From NCBI GenBank assembly GCA_026874595.1, contig CM049316.1, positions 34,603,339-34,667,338 of the forward strand: DNA of 64,000 nt, in the 5' to 3' direction. This document shows positions 12,935-25,050 of this stretch, one piece after another. The stretch comes from Sipunculus nudus. Taxonomy: Eukaryota > Annelida > Sipuncula > Golfingiida > Sipunculidae. Below the pieces are notes generated by a model that saw only the letters and a program-made list of their open reading frames with translations, was not told the origin of the DNA and made no database searches. Position 1 is the stretch's first letter. The number at the start of each line of letters is the position of its first letter. Both the position numbers and the translations under genes were made by a program.

Positions 12935-13790
12935 ATTAACAAATCTGATTCCCAGCTTCCTATGGCAATAATTCACTCCTGCGAAAACAAATGAGAAAAC
13001 AAAATCTTATACTACGCTTTCAGGTAAACCATTTGACCCACAAAATTTAAACTTTCGCAGACACGTGTTTTATTTATAAAGTAGGAGTTCCGTTACAAGT
13101 TTGGTTGCGAGATATTTAACAGGTTTTGAACAATATGTAAATTATGAAAATGTAACGTCACTATTTTCAGCTCATCTGTTAAACTGAAGAAGGAACCTCC
13201 AAATTTTATTTGTTTACAGAATAATAGTTCCATCTTCCCAGACTTCAAGAGTTGGATAAAAAAACTTAGATCAGTTGGGATACCCGACTGTGGAGTATCG
13301 GGGGTGGAATGGGGATGGGGGATAGGTTCATCCGTGACCGTGCTATGATAGTTACAAGAAGTCTAGGTTCTTTTGTGTTTGTTCTAGTCGGTAAAAAACG
13401 GTTTTATAACAAACCTGCTATATTCTTGGATTACATACACAACAAAGGTATTCCCCAGGATTGAGAGACATACTTTCAAATATCAAACTTATGTATCAAA
13501 ACTTGAAGCACAACAAAAAATAAAGTTGTATATTTATATATATATACATACATATAGTGGGTACCCTTTATTGTAAATTAATTTTTTTTAAATAAGCAAA
13601 ATAATAAACAAATACTTCCCTTTTCGATGAAATAACTGCAGAGCCCTATTTCCTGGGTGTTTATCTCACTGTGTACACATTTGCAGTCACAAAGCAGGAG
13701 CATTTCTGTACGAATATGCGCCTCAATCAGGAGAGCACAAAAGTGTGTCCTCTCCCTTCAGTGCACCAAGTCCCTCTGGACTCCTTCTGA
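12935..13790. other. Intergenic, nothing recognised
   Basis: AT-rich with no family signature. It includes a short G-rich patch (GGGGGTGGAATGGGGATGGGG near 13300) that could be G-quadruplex-like, but nothing else supports function. Confidence 0.4.
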
Positions 13791-13890
13791 AATAATTATT
13801 ACAATAGTAGTTGGTATGGGCCAGTTTATGCCAACCACTATTGTAATAACGGTCACTATTGTAATAATTATTATAATAATTAATATACGG
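13791..13890. repeat. CAATAGTGG palindromic repeat
   Basis: ATTACAATAGTAGTTGG and CCAACCACTATTGTAAT form an inverted repeat around a 14-bp loop (TATGGGCCAGTTTA), followed by a further ACTATTGTAATAATTATT arm. The same arms occur at 19680-20300, so this is a dispersed palindromic family. The 108-codon frame that crosses it is composed largely of the repeat. Confidence 0.65.
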
Positions 13891-14044
13891 AATAACAACA
13901 CCGTTAAACTGGACAAATTTACTAGAAATGTATATCTTCCGCTATATAACGTTGTTCATGACAAGAAAACTAGACCATTTTAACACATATTTACATGTGG
14001 GTATGCCTTATTTACAAGGTTGGAACAGAGAACGTGTTTCTTAT

Positions 14045-15170
14045 TATTGTATCCCCAGACAAAGTCGGGATACTATGGTAAAGGCACGGTCGGGACGCCG
14101 CCGCCGCCGCAGAGATTTCTTTCAGGCAAGATAAAATATTTCATGGATCTTTACCAAACTTGACATGTGCATAGATATTGGTGAGAGCACGAAGCCTATT
14201 TAAATGGGGTCATGTCCTTTACTAGGAGAGTGTCCTTGGCCTTGAATACAAATTCTTAAATATCTGAAGAAATCTTGCGTGGATTGCCGTATAATTTCCA
14301 ATCATTTCCACTTGACAGTACTGTAAGGATTATAAGTCATACACTAATGGACAGATTTCTTTTATATTATGCAAATACATAGATATTGGTTGTGGGGTGA
14401 TGTGTATTTAAATTGGGATAATGACCTTTCCTTTGAGAGTGGCCTTGACCTTGAATATTGAAATATATGGTGAAAATCACACAAAATCAAACAAGCATGG
14501 ATTGGTCCAAAAATCAAGTTGACCGAAGGTTTTGGATAGTGTTGTCTTCTGCGGAAGACAGGTAGCGCCATCTTCTGTACTTGTCCTTGTTTTCGCGGCG
14601 TTTAATACCCTATAATTGCCACTTGTCAGTTCTGTGAGCATTATTAGTCAAAAACTAATGGACAGATTGGGCTGAAATTGTGCATATCCATTGATCTTGG
14701 ATACCTCCATCTTGTATTTAAAACTGGTGGCACCATCTTCAATCGTTTTTTGTGTGGTTTCCATCCGTACGTTTGCTTTAGGTAAATATTGCATATATCT
14801 CATAAATGTTTTAATGTATTTGTCTGAAAATTGGAATGTTCATCTATCATGGAGAGTTTTCTTGAAATTAGAAAGGTGGCGCCATCTACCTTACCGTTTT
14901 CAAAGTGTAAATTATGCCCTTCTCTCAAGAATGATTTGCCGTATTGGCCTGAAATTGTGCATGTACAAAGATCTTGGTTATCTCCGTCTAATATTCAAGA
15001 CTGGTGGCGTCATCTGCAAACGTTTTCGTGTGACGTCAATCCTTACATTTACATTAGGTGAAAATTGCCCATCTCAGGAGAGTTAAATATGTTGGTTTGC
15101 TATTTGGCCTGTGCATCCACCTTGTGGAGTTTTCTCATCAACCAGACAGGTGGCGCCACCTACCGAACCC
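14045..15170 (+). repeat. Divergent tandem array, units of about 210-310 bp
   Basis: About four related units, each with a CATNGATATTGG/GATCTTGG core, a TTTAAANTGG or ACTGGTGGC block and a following CCTTGACCTTGAA or CATC block. Unit starts near 14170, 14379, 14691 and 14969. The array begins near CGGGACGCCGCCGCCGCCGC. The style (ACTGGTGGCGCCATC, GACAGATT) resembles the ~340-bp array at 17.4 kb. The 131-codon frame at 14691 runs through it and shows no protein-family features. Confidence 0.5.
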
Positions 15171-15179
15171 CTTTAATAG

Positions 15180-16640
15180 TATAAATTATTTAAACAAAAA
15201 CGTTATTAAACATAAACGTAATTAAACATAAAAAAACAATAACGGTTAGAGCGAATCCCATACACAGTTAAAAAAAATGGAGACAAGTCTAATGTTTTGT
15301 ACAATACACCAGTGTTATATTTGAATAGTCACATGTATAAAACGTCCGTGTTTATGCAGAGAACACTGGTATTTACTGATAGACATAAGACGTGCCTTTA
15401 CCAACATGTTTAAACGACCCTTTAAAGTGGTATAATTCTGTCAACAAATGTCTCACTACATTGTAACAGTTTCAAATGTTTTTAAATGAACTTAAAAAAA
15501 ATAATATATAATATACATACGAGTACATCAAAGATTATTGTCAGGGGTCAGTATTTTGACCATATATATATATATTTGCAGTTAAATAATTTATGGGGGA
15601 TATGAGGTATAATAGGTTTCATAATACCCATCCCTTTATTTCAGTAATTCATCAGCCCCTATAACATGAGCAGTACAAACACTCGGGTGTTTATAAGCGG
15701 CTCGATATAAACACCTGAAAAAACCCTAGTGTTTTCATGGTTGTCAAGAGTCCAGTTCTAAATGAGATCATGTGATAAATGCGCGGTTGATTTGAATTGA
15801 CATACATATGTTGCTTCATACTAGTATTTATATAGACATCCAAAGATCCAGTTCACTCGATTTGTATCTTATGCCATTTAGAAGATCACCATGTGATCAC
15901 AGGTACGTCTTTATATATCTCAACAAATATTATATAATTATATTTATATAATATTTATATTACACGAATTTTTTTTGATATTCGTTACTTTCTTACTCCC
16001 GTATACGATGGCTGATTTAGGACACAGAAAAAAAAATATTCTCGAGATAACATTTCGAGATCTTGAGATGTTAAGTCGAGATCTCGAGATCTGGACATAA
16101 AATTTCACATTTGAACGAACCATTCGATGATTAATAGACATATAGCAAAACAAAATAAAAAAAAATCCAATAATTAATTATTTATATCCGTAAGCAAGAT
16201 GTCAAAGCCTAAAGATACTGAAACATTATACCTGAATGTCGGATTCGAAGCCATGGCTGAGTAATCATTCAAATAGAAATGTTTAGGTCTGCATGCATGC
16301 ATTGTGGGTACCTTATTATTTTAAAAATAATAACAAATATGAGCTTGGTATAGAAACACGCTTTTTGTACATTTTTTTCAGCTTTTTTTTATTGAAATGG
16401 TGGTTTGTTTATGGCCTTGTATTTGACCATCATAAATGAAAATATGCTAATAATGATTACTGTATTTTCGGGTAGGTACTCTGGTGGGGGGGGGGGGGGG
16501 GGGGGTGCTGCAGTCCTAAAGCCCCAGTCTTGATCCAGCTATAACCATAGCTCAAATTAACTTCAGTCAACCTATCTAAATCATACATGATTTATATCCA
16601 TTAATAAATGGCTTAATTATTTCGATCATGATGATTTTCT
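15180..16640. other. Intergenic with short palindrome and homopolymer runs
   Basis: No gene recognised. It contains a perfect 14-bp palindrome AGATCTCGAGATCT at 16079-16092 within a larger CTCGAGAT-rich patch (16041-16092), and a run of about 20 G near 16485-16505. Confidence 0.5.
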
Positions 16641-16650
16641 TTAGCACAAT

Positions 16651-16802
16651 GGATATATATATATATACTTTATATATATATATATATATATTTTCTCATA
16701 TACTTTTATATATTCTTATATACTTTAACTGGTTCAAATCCCAATTGTAATCCGTATTGGTGTAAATTGCCAATCGTACCAGATTGCCATTTGTACCATA
16801 TC

Positions 16803-16873
<71 letters not shown>
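16651..16873. repeat. Clustered (TA)n microsatellites
   Basis: Two short TA runs at about 16652-16690 and one very long run at 16805-16873. The 70-codon minus-strand frame here is mostly Ile-Tyr from the repeat. Confidence 0.95.
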
Positions 16874-16877
<4 letters not shown>

Positions 16878-17333
16878 TTTATACTAATTGTTTTGTTCCA
16901 ATTAGAACTATTGTCCAAGATGAATGAATGAAAGAAATATATTTAAATATATAATATATTAAATACTTCATTGGCAATGCGTACATGTTTCATAGACACC
17001 TCAGCCGTCTAATAAGTTATGGGGCTAAAGTTTTCTGGGATGTCTCCTGGCAAACTCAGATATTTCATCTTAAGGATGAAGCCCAATGTATCTGCATGTT
17101 AACTGACATCAGTGCCACACCAGCGAGTCGCCTGTTCCCAAAAAATACGGATGGTAAAACGTGATGTAAACTCGTGTCGCTTTTTTTAAAGAAAATTTTA
17201 TACCAGTCACAGGAATTTTATGATTAGGCAAAGAGAAATCCCAGGATAACGGTTAGTACCGAACAGGAGGACCGGGGTGTGGGTATGGCATTGTGGGCCT
17301 ACTTTGCTACGCCCCTTGTGCTTAGGTTATTAT

Positions 17334-17430
17334 TAGCTCAGCTGACTGAAAGTCATCTGAGCTATAGCGATCACTCTTCGTCCGGCGTCTGTCTGTCCGG
17401 CCGTCCGGCCGTTAACAGGGCACATATCTT
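17334..17430 (+). repeat. CAGCTGACTGAAAGTCA / GTCCGGCCGTCC repeat module
   Basis: Begins with the near-palindrome GCTCAGCTGACTGAAAGTCA, continues with CTGAGCTATAGCGATC, a GTCCGGCGTCTGTCTGTCC stretch and GCCGTTAACAGGGCACA. The inverted counterpart is at 54080-54210. This module is common at the edge of dispersed repeats in mollusc genomes (from general knowledge). It abuts the ~340-bp array, whose units carry the same GTTAACAGGGCACAAATC block. Confidence 0.65.
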
Positions 17431-19065
17431 AACCGCTGGACCCAGAATCTTCTTACTTGTTATCAAGGGAGGTCCGCGAAAAATCTCCTTGGAAACCTGA
17501 AAATTCTCATATTCTCCGAGCTATGGGTCTCGAAAGTACACCCAAGAATGATAAAAAAAAAAAAATGACACAAAAGCTCAAGTATCTGAAAAACCACTGT
17601 ATTGATCACAATGATTTGCATGATAATAGATCATGAAGTGTTCTATCAGTTCCTGTAAACTGGTGGCGCCACTATTTTTTCTCATTTTAACGAATGTTTT
17701 TCTTATTTTTTTATATTTTCAAAGAGGCTGTCATATGTTTACAGGGCACAAATCGTAACCGCTGGACCTGGAATCTTCTTATTTGACAGCAAGGGAGGTC
17801 CATGAAAAGTCTCTGTGCATACTTGAAATTAGGTCTCCTTTAACCATATTCTCTGAGCTATGGGTCTCGAAAGTACTCCCCAGAATAATAAAAAAAATGA
17901 CACAAAAGCTTCAGTATCTGAATAACTACGGCCTTTATCCCCATGATTCTTTGCATGAATACTGATCATGGAAGTTTCCATCAGTTCCTGCAAACTGGTG
18001 GCACCACCTGTATTTTTTGTGATTTTAACGAATTTTTTTCTTAATTTTTTATTTTTTTTAAAGAAGCTGTCATCTGTTAACAGGGCACAAATCATTACCG
18101 CTGGACCTGGAATCTTCTTATTTGACAGCAAGGGAGGTCCATGAAAAGTCTCTGTGGAAACTTAAAATCAGGTCTCTTTTACCCATATCATCTGACCTAT
18201 GGGGCTCGTAAGTACCCCTCAGAATAATTAAAAATTTGACACAAAAGCTTCAGTATCTGAATAACTACGGCCTTTATCCCCATGATTCTTTGCATGAATA
18301 CTGATCATGGAAGTTTCCATCAGTTCCTGCAAACTGGTGGCACCACTTGTATTTTTTGTGATTTTAACGAATTTTTTTTCTTAATTTTTTATTTTTTTTT
18401 AAAGAAGCTGTCATCTGTTAACAGGGCACAAATCATTACCGCTGGACCTGGAATCTTCTTATTTGACAGCAAGGGAGGTCCATGAAAAGTCTCTGTGGAA
18501 ACTTAAAATCAGGTCTCTTTTACCCATATCATCTGACCTATGGGGCTCGTAAGTACCCCTCAGAATAATTAAAAATTTGACACAAAAGCTTCAGTATCTG
18601 AATAACTACTGCGTTGATCACCATGATTCTTCACATGAATATTGATCATGGAGTTTTCCATCAGTTCCTGGAAACTGGTGGCGCAACCTGTATTGTTTTT
18701 TAAGTTTTACGAATTTTTTTCTCAATTTTTTATATTTTCAAAGAAGCTGTCATCTGTTAACAGGGCACAAATCATAACCGCTGGACCTGGAACCTTCTAA
18801 CTTGACAGCAAGGGAGGTCCATGAAAAATCTCCTTGGAAACCTGAAATTAATTCCCTGTTACCCATGTTTCGTGCGCTTTAGGGCTCTTAGGAACCCCTC
18901 TGATTAATTAAAAAGTTTGACACCAAAACTTGAGTATCTGAATAAATACTGCGTTGATCACCATGAATCTTTGCATGAATACTGTTCATGGAGAGTTCCC
19001 TCAGTTCTTGCAAACTTGTGGCGCCACCTGTATTTTTCTAATTTTTTACATTTTTTCTCTGTTTT
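17430..19065 (+). repeat. ~340-bp tandem satellite, about five units
   Basis: Successive copies of AGTATCTGAATAA start at about 17579, 17911, 18250, 18591 and 18931, spaced 332, 339, 341 and 340 bases. Each unit carries, in order, GACACAAAAGCTTCAGTATC, CATCAGTTCCTGCAAACTGG, a T-rich stretch, AAGAAGCTGTCATCTGTTAA, CAGGGCACAAATC, CCGCTGGACCTGGAATCTTC and GACAGCAAGGGAGGTCC. Units 2 and 3 are nearly identical; outer units are more diverged. Frames of up to 100 codons on either strand are repeat artefacts. Confidence 0.9.
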
Positions 19066-19499
19066 TGACAATACGCATTTCTCACATTCACTATAGCCGT
19101 GTAAGTTCTCAGGACATTTTTTTGTTAAACATTTCATTACCTGTTAGAATTGCATTTCACTTATTACGATAGTACTTTCCTTTCACTGTGAACTACTCGC
19201 TTATAATGAATAATGAGGATAAGATAACACTGCATTAATCCAGTGTTGTAATTTACTAATGTAGATAGTGAGATAAAGTTGGCTCAGCGTGGTAAGCAAA
19301 AATGAAAATCCCAGACCAAAAAATTATGAAAAAGATCCTATTTTAACATTAAAAATGGGATGAACTATTTACCTTTAATGTTTCAAGAACTTTTACTGCT
19401 GTGATAAATGTCGTGACATAAATAAATACGTATGAGAGGATTGTAAATGTATTCTGAATAATAAAGGTCCCTAACCTTTTACTTTTATCAATTGCGTTA

Positions 19500-20010
19500 T
19501 GTGTATAAATAATGACGTGAAAAAGGATTACAACATTTGGAATATATCACAACATTTGGAATACTATAATTATCCAGCATTTTACACTTGAACACAAATA
19601 TAAAACAATGATGGCATTTCAAGATGAACAATTAGAGAATATTCTTTTCAGGGGCCAGATAAAAGTGTCCCTAGTTTTTATTACAATGGTGACCATTATA
19701 ACAATAGTGGTTGCACGACCCGGTCACTATAGTATATTGTAATAACGTTCACTATTGTAATAATTTTCTTTATTGGTATAATGAATGATGTAAGAGTGAA
19801 TTATAACGTTTGGAATACTACACTTCTGCAGCATTTTAGATTTGAACACAAAAATAAAACAATGGTGGCATCTCAAGATGAACAATGATCGAATTATTTC
19901 TTCAGTGGTGAAATAAAGTGGCCGCTAGTTTTTATTACAATAGTGACCGTTATTACAATACTGGTTTCTCGACACGGTCACTAATTTCACTAGTGAAATA
20001 ACATGTAAAA
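19500..20010 (+). repeat. Tandem duplication, ~254-bp unit
   Basis: The series GGAATACTA, CAGCATTTTA, TTGAACACAAA, ATAAAACAATG, TGGCAT, TCAAGATGAACAAT, CTAGTTTTTATTACAAT occurs twice, starting at 19558 and 19812. Each copy ends in a CAATAGTGACCG palindromic segment and CACGGTCACTA-like sequence. Confidence 0.75.
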
Positions 20011-20117
20011 TACAAACTGATGCGTTTTGGAAGATACTGATTATGAATTGTGTGGATTTTTCGGGAAATGTCATTTGTGTGGAAGATTCTCGACGAATCT
20101 GGGAAAAAAATCTGCCT

Positions 20118-20300
20118 GCAACATCAACCATTATTGTAATAAAAAATTATTACAATAGTGGTTGCATTTGCAACCACTGTTGTAATATTTATTACATTAG
20201 TGACCGTTATTACAATAGTGGTTGGCAAAAACTGGCCCTTACCAACCACTATTGTAATAATTATTACAATAGTGAATGTTATTACAATAGTGGTTGCAAC
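20118..20300. repeat. Palindromic ATTACAATAGTGGTTG array
   Basis: Repeated inverted arms: ATTACAATAGTGGTTGC, GCAACCACTGTTGTAAT, ATTAGTGACCGTTATTACAA, TAGTGGTTGGC, CCAACCACTATTGTAAT, then ATTACAATAGTG twice more. This gives several nested hairpins within 180 bases. The overlapping open frames are composed of the repeat. Confidence 0.75.
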
Positions 20301-20318
20301 AGAGCGGGATGCCGCGGG

Positions 20319-23300
20319 TTTAAACTTCGAGTCGGATCCGCAATACGCAAACGATTTAAAGTATGTAGCAAAAAATCAATAACATTTCTATTGTCATATC
20401 TTTGTACTGTTTCACTGTAAAGAAATCAAACCAAGGAAGAACAAACTGCATTTAAGTTATCTTTCAAGGAAAATTAAGCTAATGACGCTTTTTTTATCAC
20501 AATGCAGTATCCTCATTTCTAGGAAGATTAATTGAATGAATTGAAATCTCCAGTTACATGCGAATTGCCTTGAAAACTGAAACTGCCAAATGTATAATGA
20601 TACTCCTTCGTAGGAAATGGTCACAAACAAGAACGCTCATCAAATAGTGAAATCATTAACTTTCTGTGATGGCAGCTTTAAATGCAAAACGACAAAGGGC
20701 GAAGTTTCGCCCCGATTAGTAATTGGATCTTCTATAGAATATTATTCTCGGCAAGGAACTTCACAGGAAATTTGACTTTTATACAGAGTTTTTAAGGACA
20801 TTTCATCGAGTCAAAATCATGACAACATTTAAAGTTTTCATATGAAAGGCGAACCTGCTTAATGCTTACATCTTTTCGACAAATAATAAGTGAATAAATG
20901 TAAAATTATCTAATTAAATCATGTTAGTTGTGAGCGAGAAAATGCATAAGTGACAACGTAACGTCACAACTATTAGATCTTGAAGAATAAGTGACTTCTC
21001 AATTCAGCAGACATTTATATTTGGCCGTTGCATAACAGCTGCAGTTAATAGTTAAACAACTATGTATTTTACAATTTACAGCCGGTAGTCTTAATACTTT
21101 GTAATAAGTGATCGATTGCAACCAAAGATAAGAGAGGTTTGATTAAATCCCACCTGCATGTCGACCCTTTCGTTTCCTGACGGCATGACAACCAATCAAG
21201 TAAAACATGTTTTTCCAAGAAATATAATATAATTTCTTATTCAGGAAATATAGTTTCCTTCAACACGAGAATAAAATAACTGCATTTTTCTTTAATAGCG
21301 TGTTTCAGTTCCTTTATATTCAAGCGTTTTCTCTCTCTGACTTCCGATATTACATATAATACATAATTTGAGTTGAGAAGCAGTCCAAGGGAATTTGGCA
21401 CACGCAAAGCCTGTAAAAGTGCGAGTGACGTTAAGTTTGCAAATGAATAGAGCTTCAAGAATCCCTGGATAAATGGTGGACGTCTGGACGTAAGCTGTTT
21501 AATTATACATAATTCTTAAATGTAATGGAGAGCCCCATAAGCAGAAATTCTTCTTCACGATGACTCTCAAATGATGATTTATTATTGACATTTGTACGTT
21601 AAATGGCGTTTTACCAGGGGCTCCTTATAAAAACCAGGTTATGTCATCCATACTTAATTTTGAACAATACCGGTAAAGAAATAAGCGCAGCCCTTGCCAT
21701 TGCTAACCAATATTCTAGCACGCCCAATATTTTATACCACTTGATGAAGCAACACTTTGGACAAATCCGAATATAATAAGAAGAATAAAACAAATTTAGC
21801 TGACTTAGGAATTGGTACATCGGAAGGGTTCGTGACATGTTTTTTTTATATTTAGTCCAGTACATGTCTTAAAGGTCATGAAAGAAATTCCGCCTACGCC
21901 GACTATATATGCTACTTTGGACTATAAAAGTGATTCAACTGAATTGGGTCGTGTTTTAACCCCCTCTGTCTTGAAATCCCCTACGGCGCCTGTCCCAATT
22001 CTTAGACAATTTATAACACCCCAAAGCTGACCGTGCGACTCTCCTTATACCATCGAGGGTTCAGATACCCGGATGGCCATACCGCAAGAACTGTAAAGAG
22101 ACGCATCGTAAAACAGTAGGATTCTTGAAGGTACCGGTTCATGTTGCAGCTTCACAAGTTATCTTAATTTTAACACCGCGGGCCGCATCTTTAGGTCCAT
22201 TATTGCCGACCACAGTCGTGAAATTGCGAGTGCTGGACGGAATACAAATTGAAAACAACGTCCCCAGGACACGAATGAATTGCTGTTGCTGACCTTTTGT
22301 ATTATTCATACAGCCTTCTGCCTATTACTGTTGTAGTAATATGGCTTTATATATTCGTCTGAATTCAAGTTAAATATCTGGCGTTGAAAATAATTGTATT
22401 TATTTGTTGTATATGATGAGCGAGCGTTCCCCCCCCCCTGTATTATGCGATCACGCAAGATGGCGTCATATGTCGGGATGGCATTAAAATAGGCAATGTT
22501 TGCAGCTTCTTTTGTTAACAACTATAAAAGATAGATAGAGTGGTTGGTTTAGTTTCACCTTTCGAGTTTGTTATTTTAGGTAGCATGTTTAAAAGTCTTT
22601 TAGAAATAAGCTGAAGAAAATCTTTAATCTCTGGTGCAACAGCGTCCCTAACAGGATGTTGAGTTTTATTAAATTAATAAAAGGGAGTCTGAGAAAGTGG
22701 GGGACCTCTATTTACCATAAAAATCAACATTTTCATAGAAAGGTTATTAATATATATATATTTTATTTACTATGCGAAATAGCTTAGCCTAACGGAATTA
22801 AGATATATCGAGCATAGGGTACGGGTGCGACAAAATTTCATCAGATTTAATATTTTACCAGGTTTGTCGTGCAAGCAAATTATAAGTGTTTTAATGCGAA
22901 TGTAGCTCCAACGGCCCGCGCCTGTTTTATTGCCATATTTACCAAAGGTAAACTAAAAGAAAGCACTTTTTTCACCGGAGCTAGCAGGATAAAATATGCT
23001 TACTTACAACACATTATATACAGGTGTATGCTTAGAATGGTCAACATGGGCATTGGACTATTTTTCCAAAGAAAGCCGAAATTTTATCAAATGTCACCTT
23101 CACATTCCATTTGTAGTTGTAGTGCGCATTTGAATTTCAGTTAATTTTATAAAACACTTGTACAATTTGCACCAAATTTTAATAAAATTTAAAGACAGAA
23201 TATGAGATAAATTAAACAAGACGACCCAAAACAGTTAATTTTAGCTGTTTTTTTTGTGCACACGATGCAGCTCATGTATAAACATTTTACCTATCCTTTG

Positions 23301-25050
23301 CTGTTAAAATTCTTAAAATATTTATCATAGGCCTACCTTTGGCCATATACGAGCCATGGCTTTTGTGTCAGTAATTCATTTAAAATAGAGAATAAAATAC
23401 TTTTTTCTTTGATTACAAAATTATTGGGCCACTCACAAAAGTATTCTGCAAGATTTCCTAAAAGAGTCAATTAAGGATAATCTATAGGCGTGGATTCAGG
23501 GTCCAGGGGGTTTAGGGAATAAAATCTTGTTGCATTTCCTAAAGGCTAGACCCATCTGCGTTTCTGCACTTGCAAACTTATTAAGAGTTTTATTCTATTG
23601 GATTTTCCTTTTCCTAAAATCTGATCAATTTCATTAATAACTGTAAAAGTTGTTTTTCATCTCTTATCGAACGTGACTGAAGCCTATAACTAAGTCACTT
23701 TATGTCTGTTATTCGGCAGACAGTTTTATTCCTTGAAGAAACAGAAGCAGTGTGTAAGCCGTGTGAAGTCAAGACTACACTATAGCTTTCTAAAGCCGAC
23801 AACACAACTTGGAAATTTGTTTCGCAAAATGTATAGCATACTGTGGTTGCATGGCTTAATATTAGCGAAGTTAAATATTCGCGAATTTCACTTCTCCAGA
23901 GTTTCGTGACATATCAATTTCCGCGTTGTACCAAAAAGTAACTTACAGGATGTACGTAATCATAATTAAATTAACTGAAATGCAGGAAAAATCTCATCAA
24001 TAGTTTATAGTAAAAGGAGCTAATGGAACGAAAAATAAGATGAATTTATTCTAGCAATAGTTGGAGATATATAAAAGAATCGATATCATTATATTATCGA
24101 TCATTGAAATACAGGTAACATGGGACGTACCCTATTATTTATGCTACAGACACAATAGATATTATTGAGGATACACAATAAATTACTGTTCACATGTGCA
24201 GAGACGGCGTCTTATTCACGAAGGTCCGCGATAATTTTTCTCTCGCGAAAATCGCGTATTTGAAACCCTTGCGAACCAAAAGACAAACAAAATACTTGTT
24301 TGGCAAATACTTTTATGTTTCCAGTGAACTGCAACGTGTTCCAATAAATAGAAAATCATTCTATATTCATGCAACATGTTGCACGGTGTAGGGGTTACAT
24401 GTTCGGGTAATATCCAGGAGAATAAACGAAAGAAGGGCAGGGCAAGAGGAGCTCATAAGCGGTAAAAATTAGAGGTCAAAGACGGTATCTAACACGTAGC
24501 TAGGATGTACTTGAAAAAAAAATCATTGCGCGTGAAAATGACCGGTAAAATTTGACTGCAAAATATAGACAGTATCTGAATGATATCTGTTAGGTGGTTG
24601 AACAAAAACCATTGTGGCGGAAAATGGCGTTTTCGGAGTGAATGTCCTTGAAAAGGCCTTTAAATGTATACGGACTTTACTATATATCATTGCAGAGGAT
24701 GCATTAACTTGAAAGCGTATGACTGAGACTATAGTGTGTTTAATTTTATGCAAATGAAGACAACATCACGATTCATAATGGCGAACACTCGTCAGGAAGA
24801 GAGATAGTATCCTGGATGTCAGGGAGAGTGTGACCCTTTTGAATAAAATTTAAGGTAAACATCCTGCGAATCTTCTGAGAGTGTTCGGACAAAGTCATTA
24901 CCCAGATTCCACAGGAAAATTAATTTCTATGGTCATATTTATATAGGTACAAAAAAAGTTACAAACAAACGTGCAGCTCATTTGCTGATAAATAAATGCA
25001 ATGGAATAAGCAGTTAGCCTATATATTACAATTTTACCACCCTTTTACCT
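20319..25050 (+). repeat. Block A of a large diverged duplication
   Basis: Collinear with 28608-34500 over most of its length. It starts at TAAACTTCGAGTCGGATCCG (partner ATAAACTTTGAGTCGGATCC), runs through matching blocks near 20500, 21240, 21660, 22100, 22850, 23730, 24200 and 24750, and ends at ACCACCCTTTTAC. Differences are mostly single-base changes and small indels. Corresponding short frames (for example 21644-21865 minus) stay open in both copies, but in that pair almost every base change alters the amino acid, so there is no sign of selection on a protein. Contents include mollusc-style TCGCGAA patches (about 23880, 24240). Confidence 0.8.

Noticed and set aside
16706-16918. Ile-Tyr repeat open frame
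   Set aside because: Translation of a (TA)n microsatellite. The same applies to frames at 27049-27284 and 28109-28354.
17430-19065. CRISPR-like array
   Set aside because: Units are ~340 bp with no short direct repeat plus unique spacer structure; it is a satellite in eukaryotic DNA.
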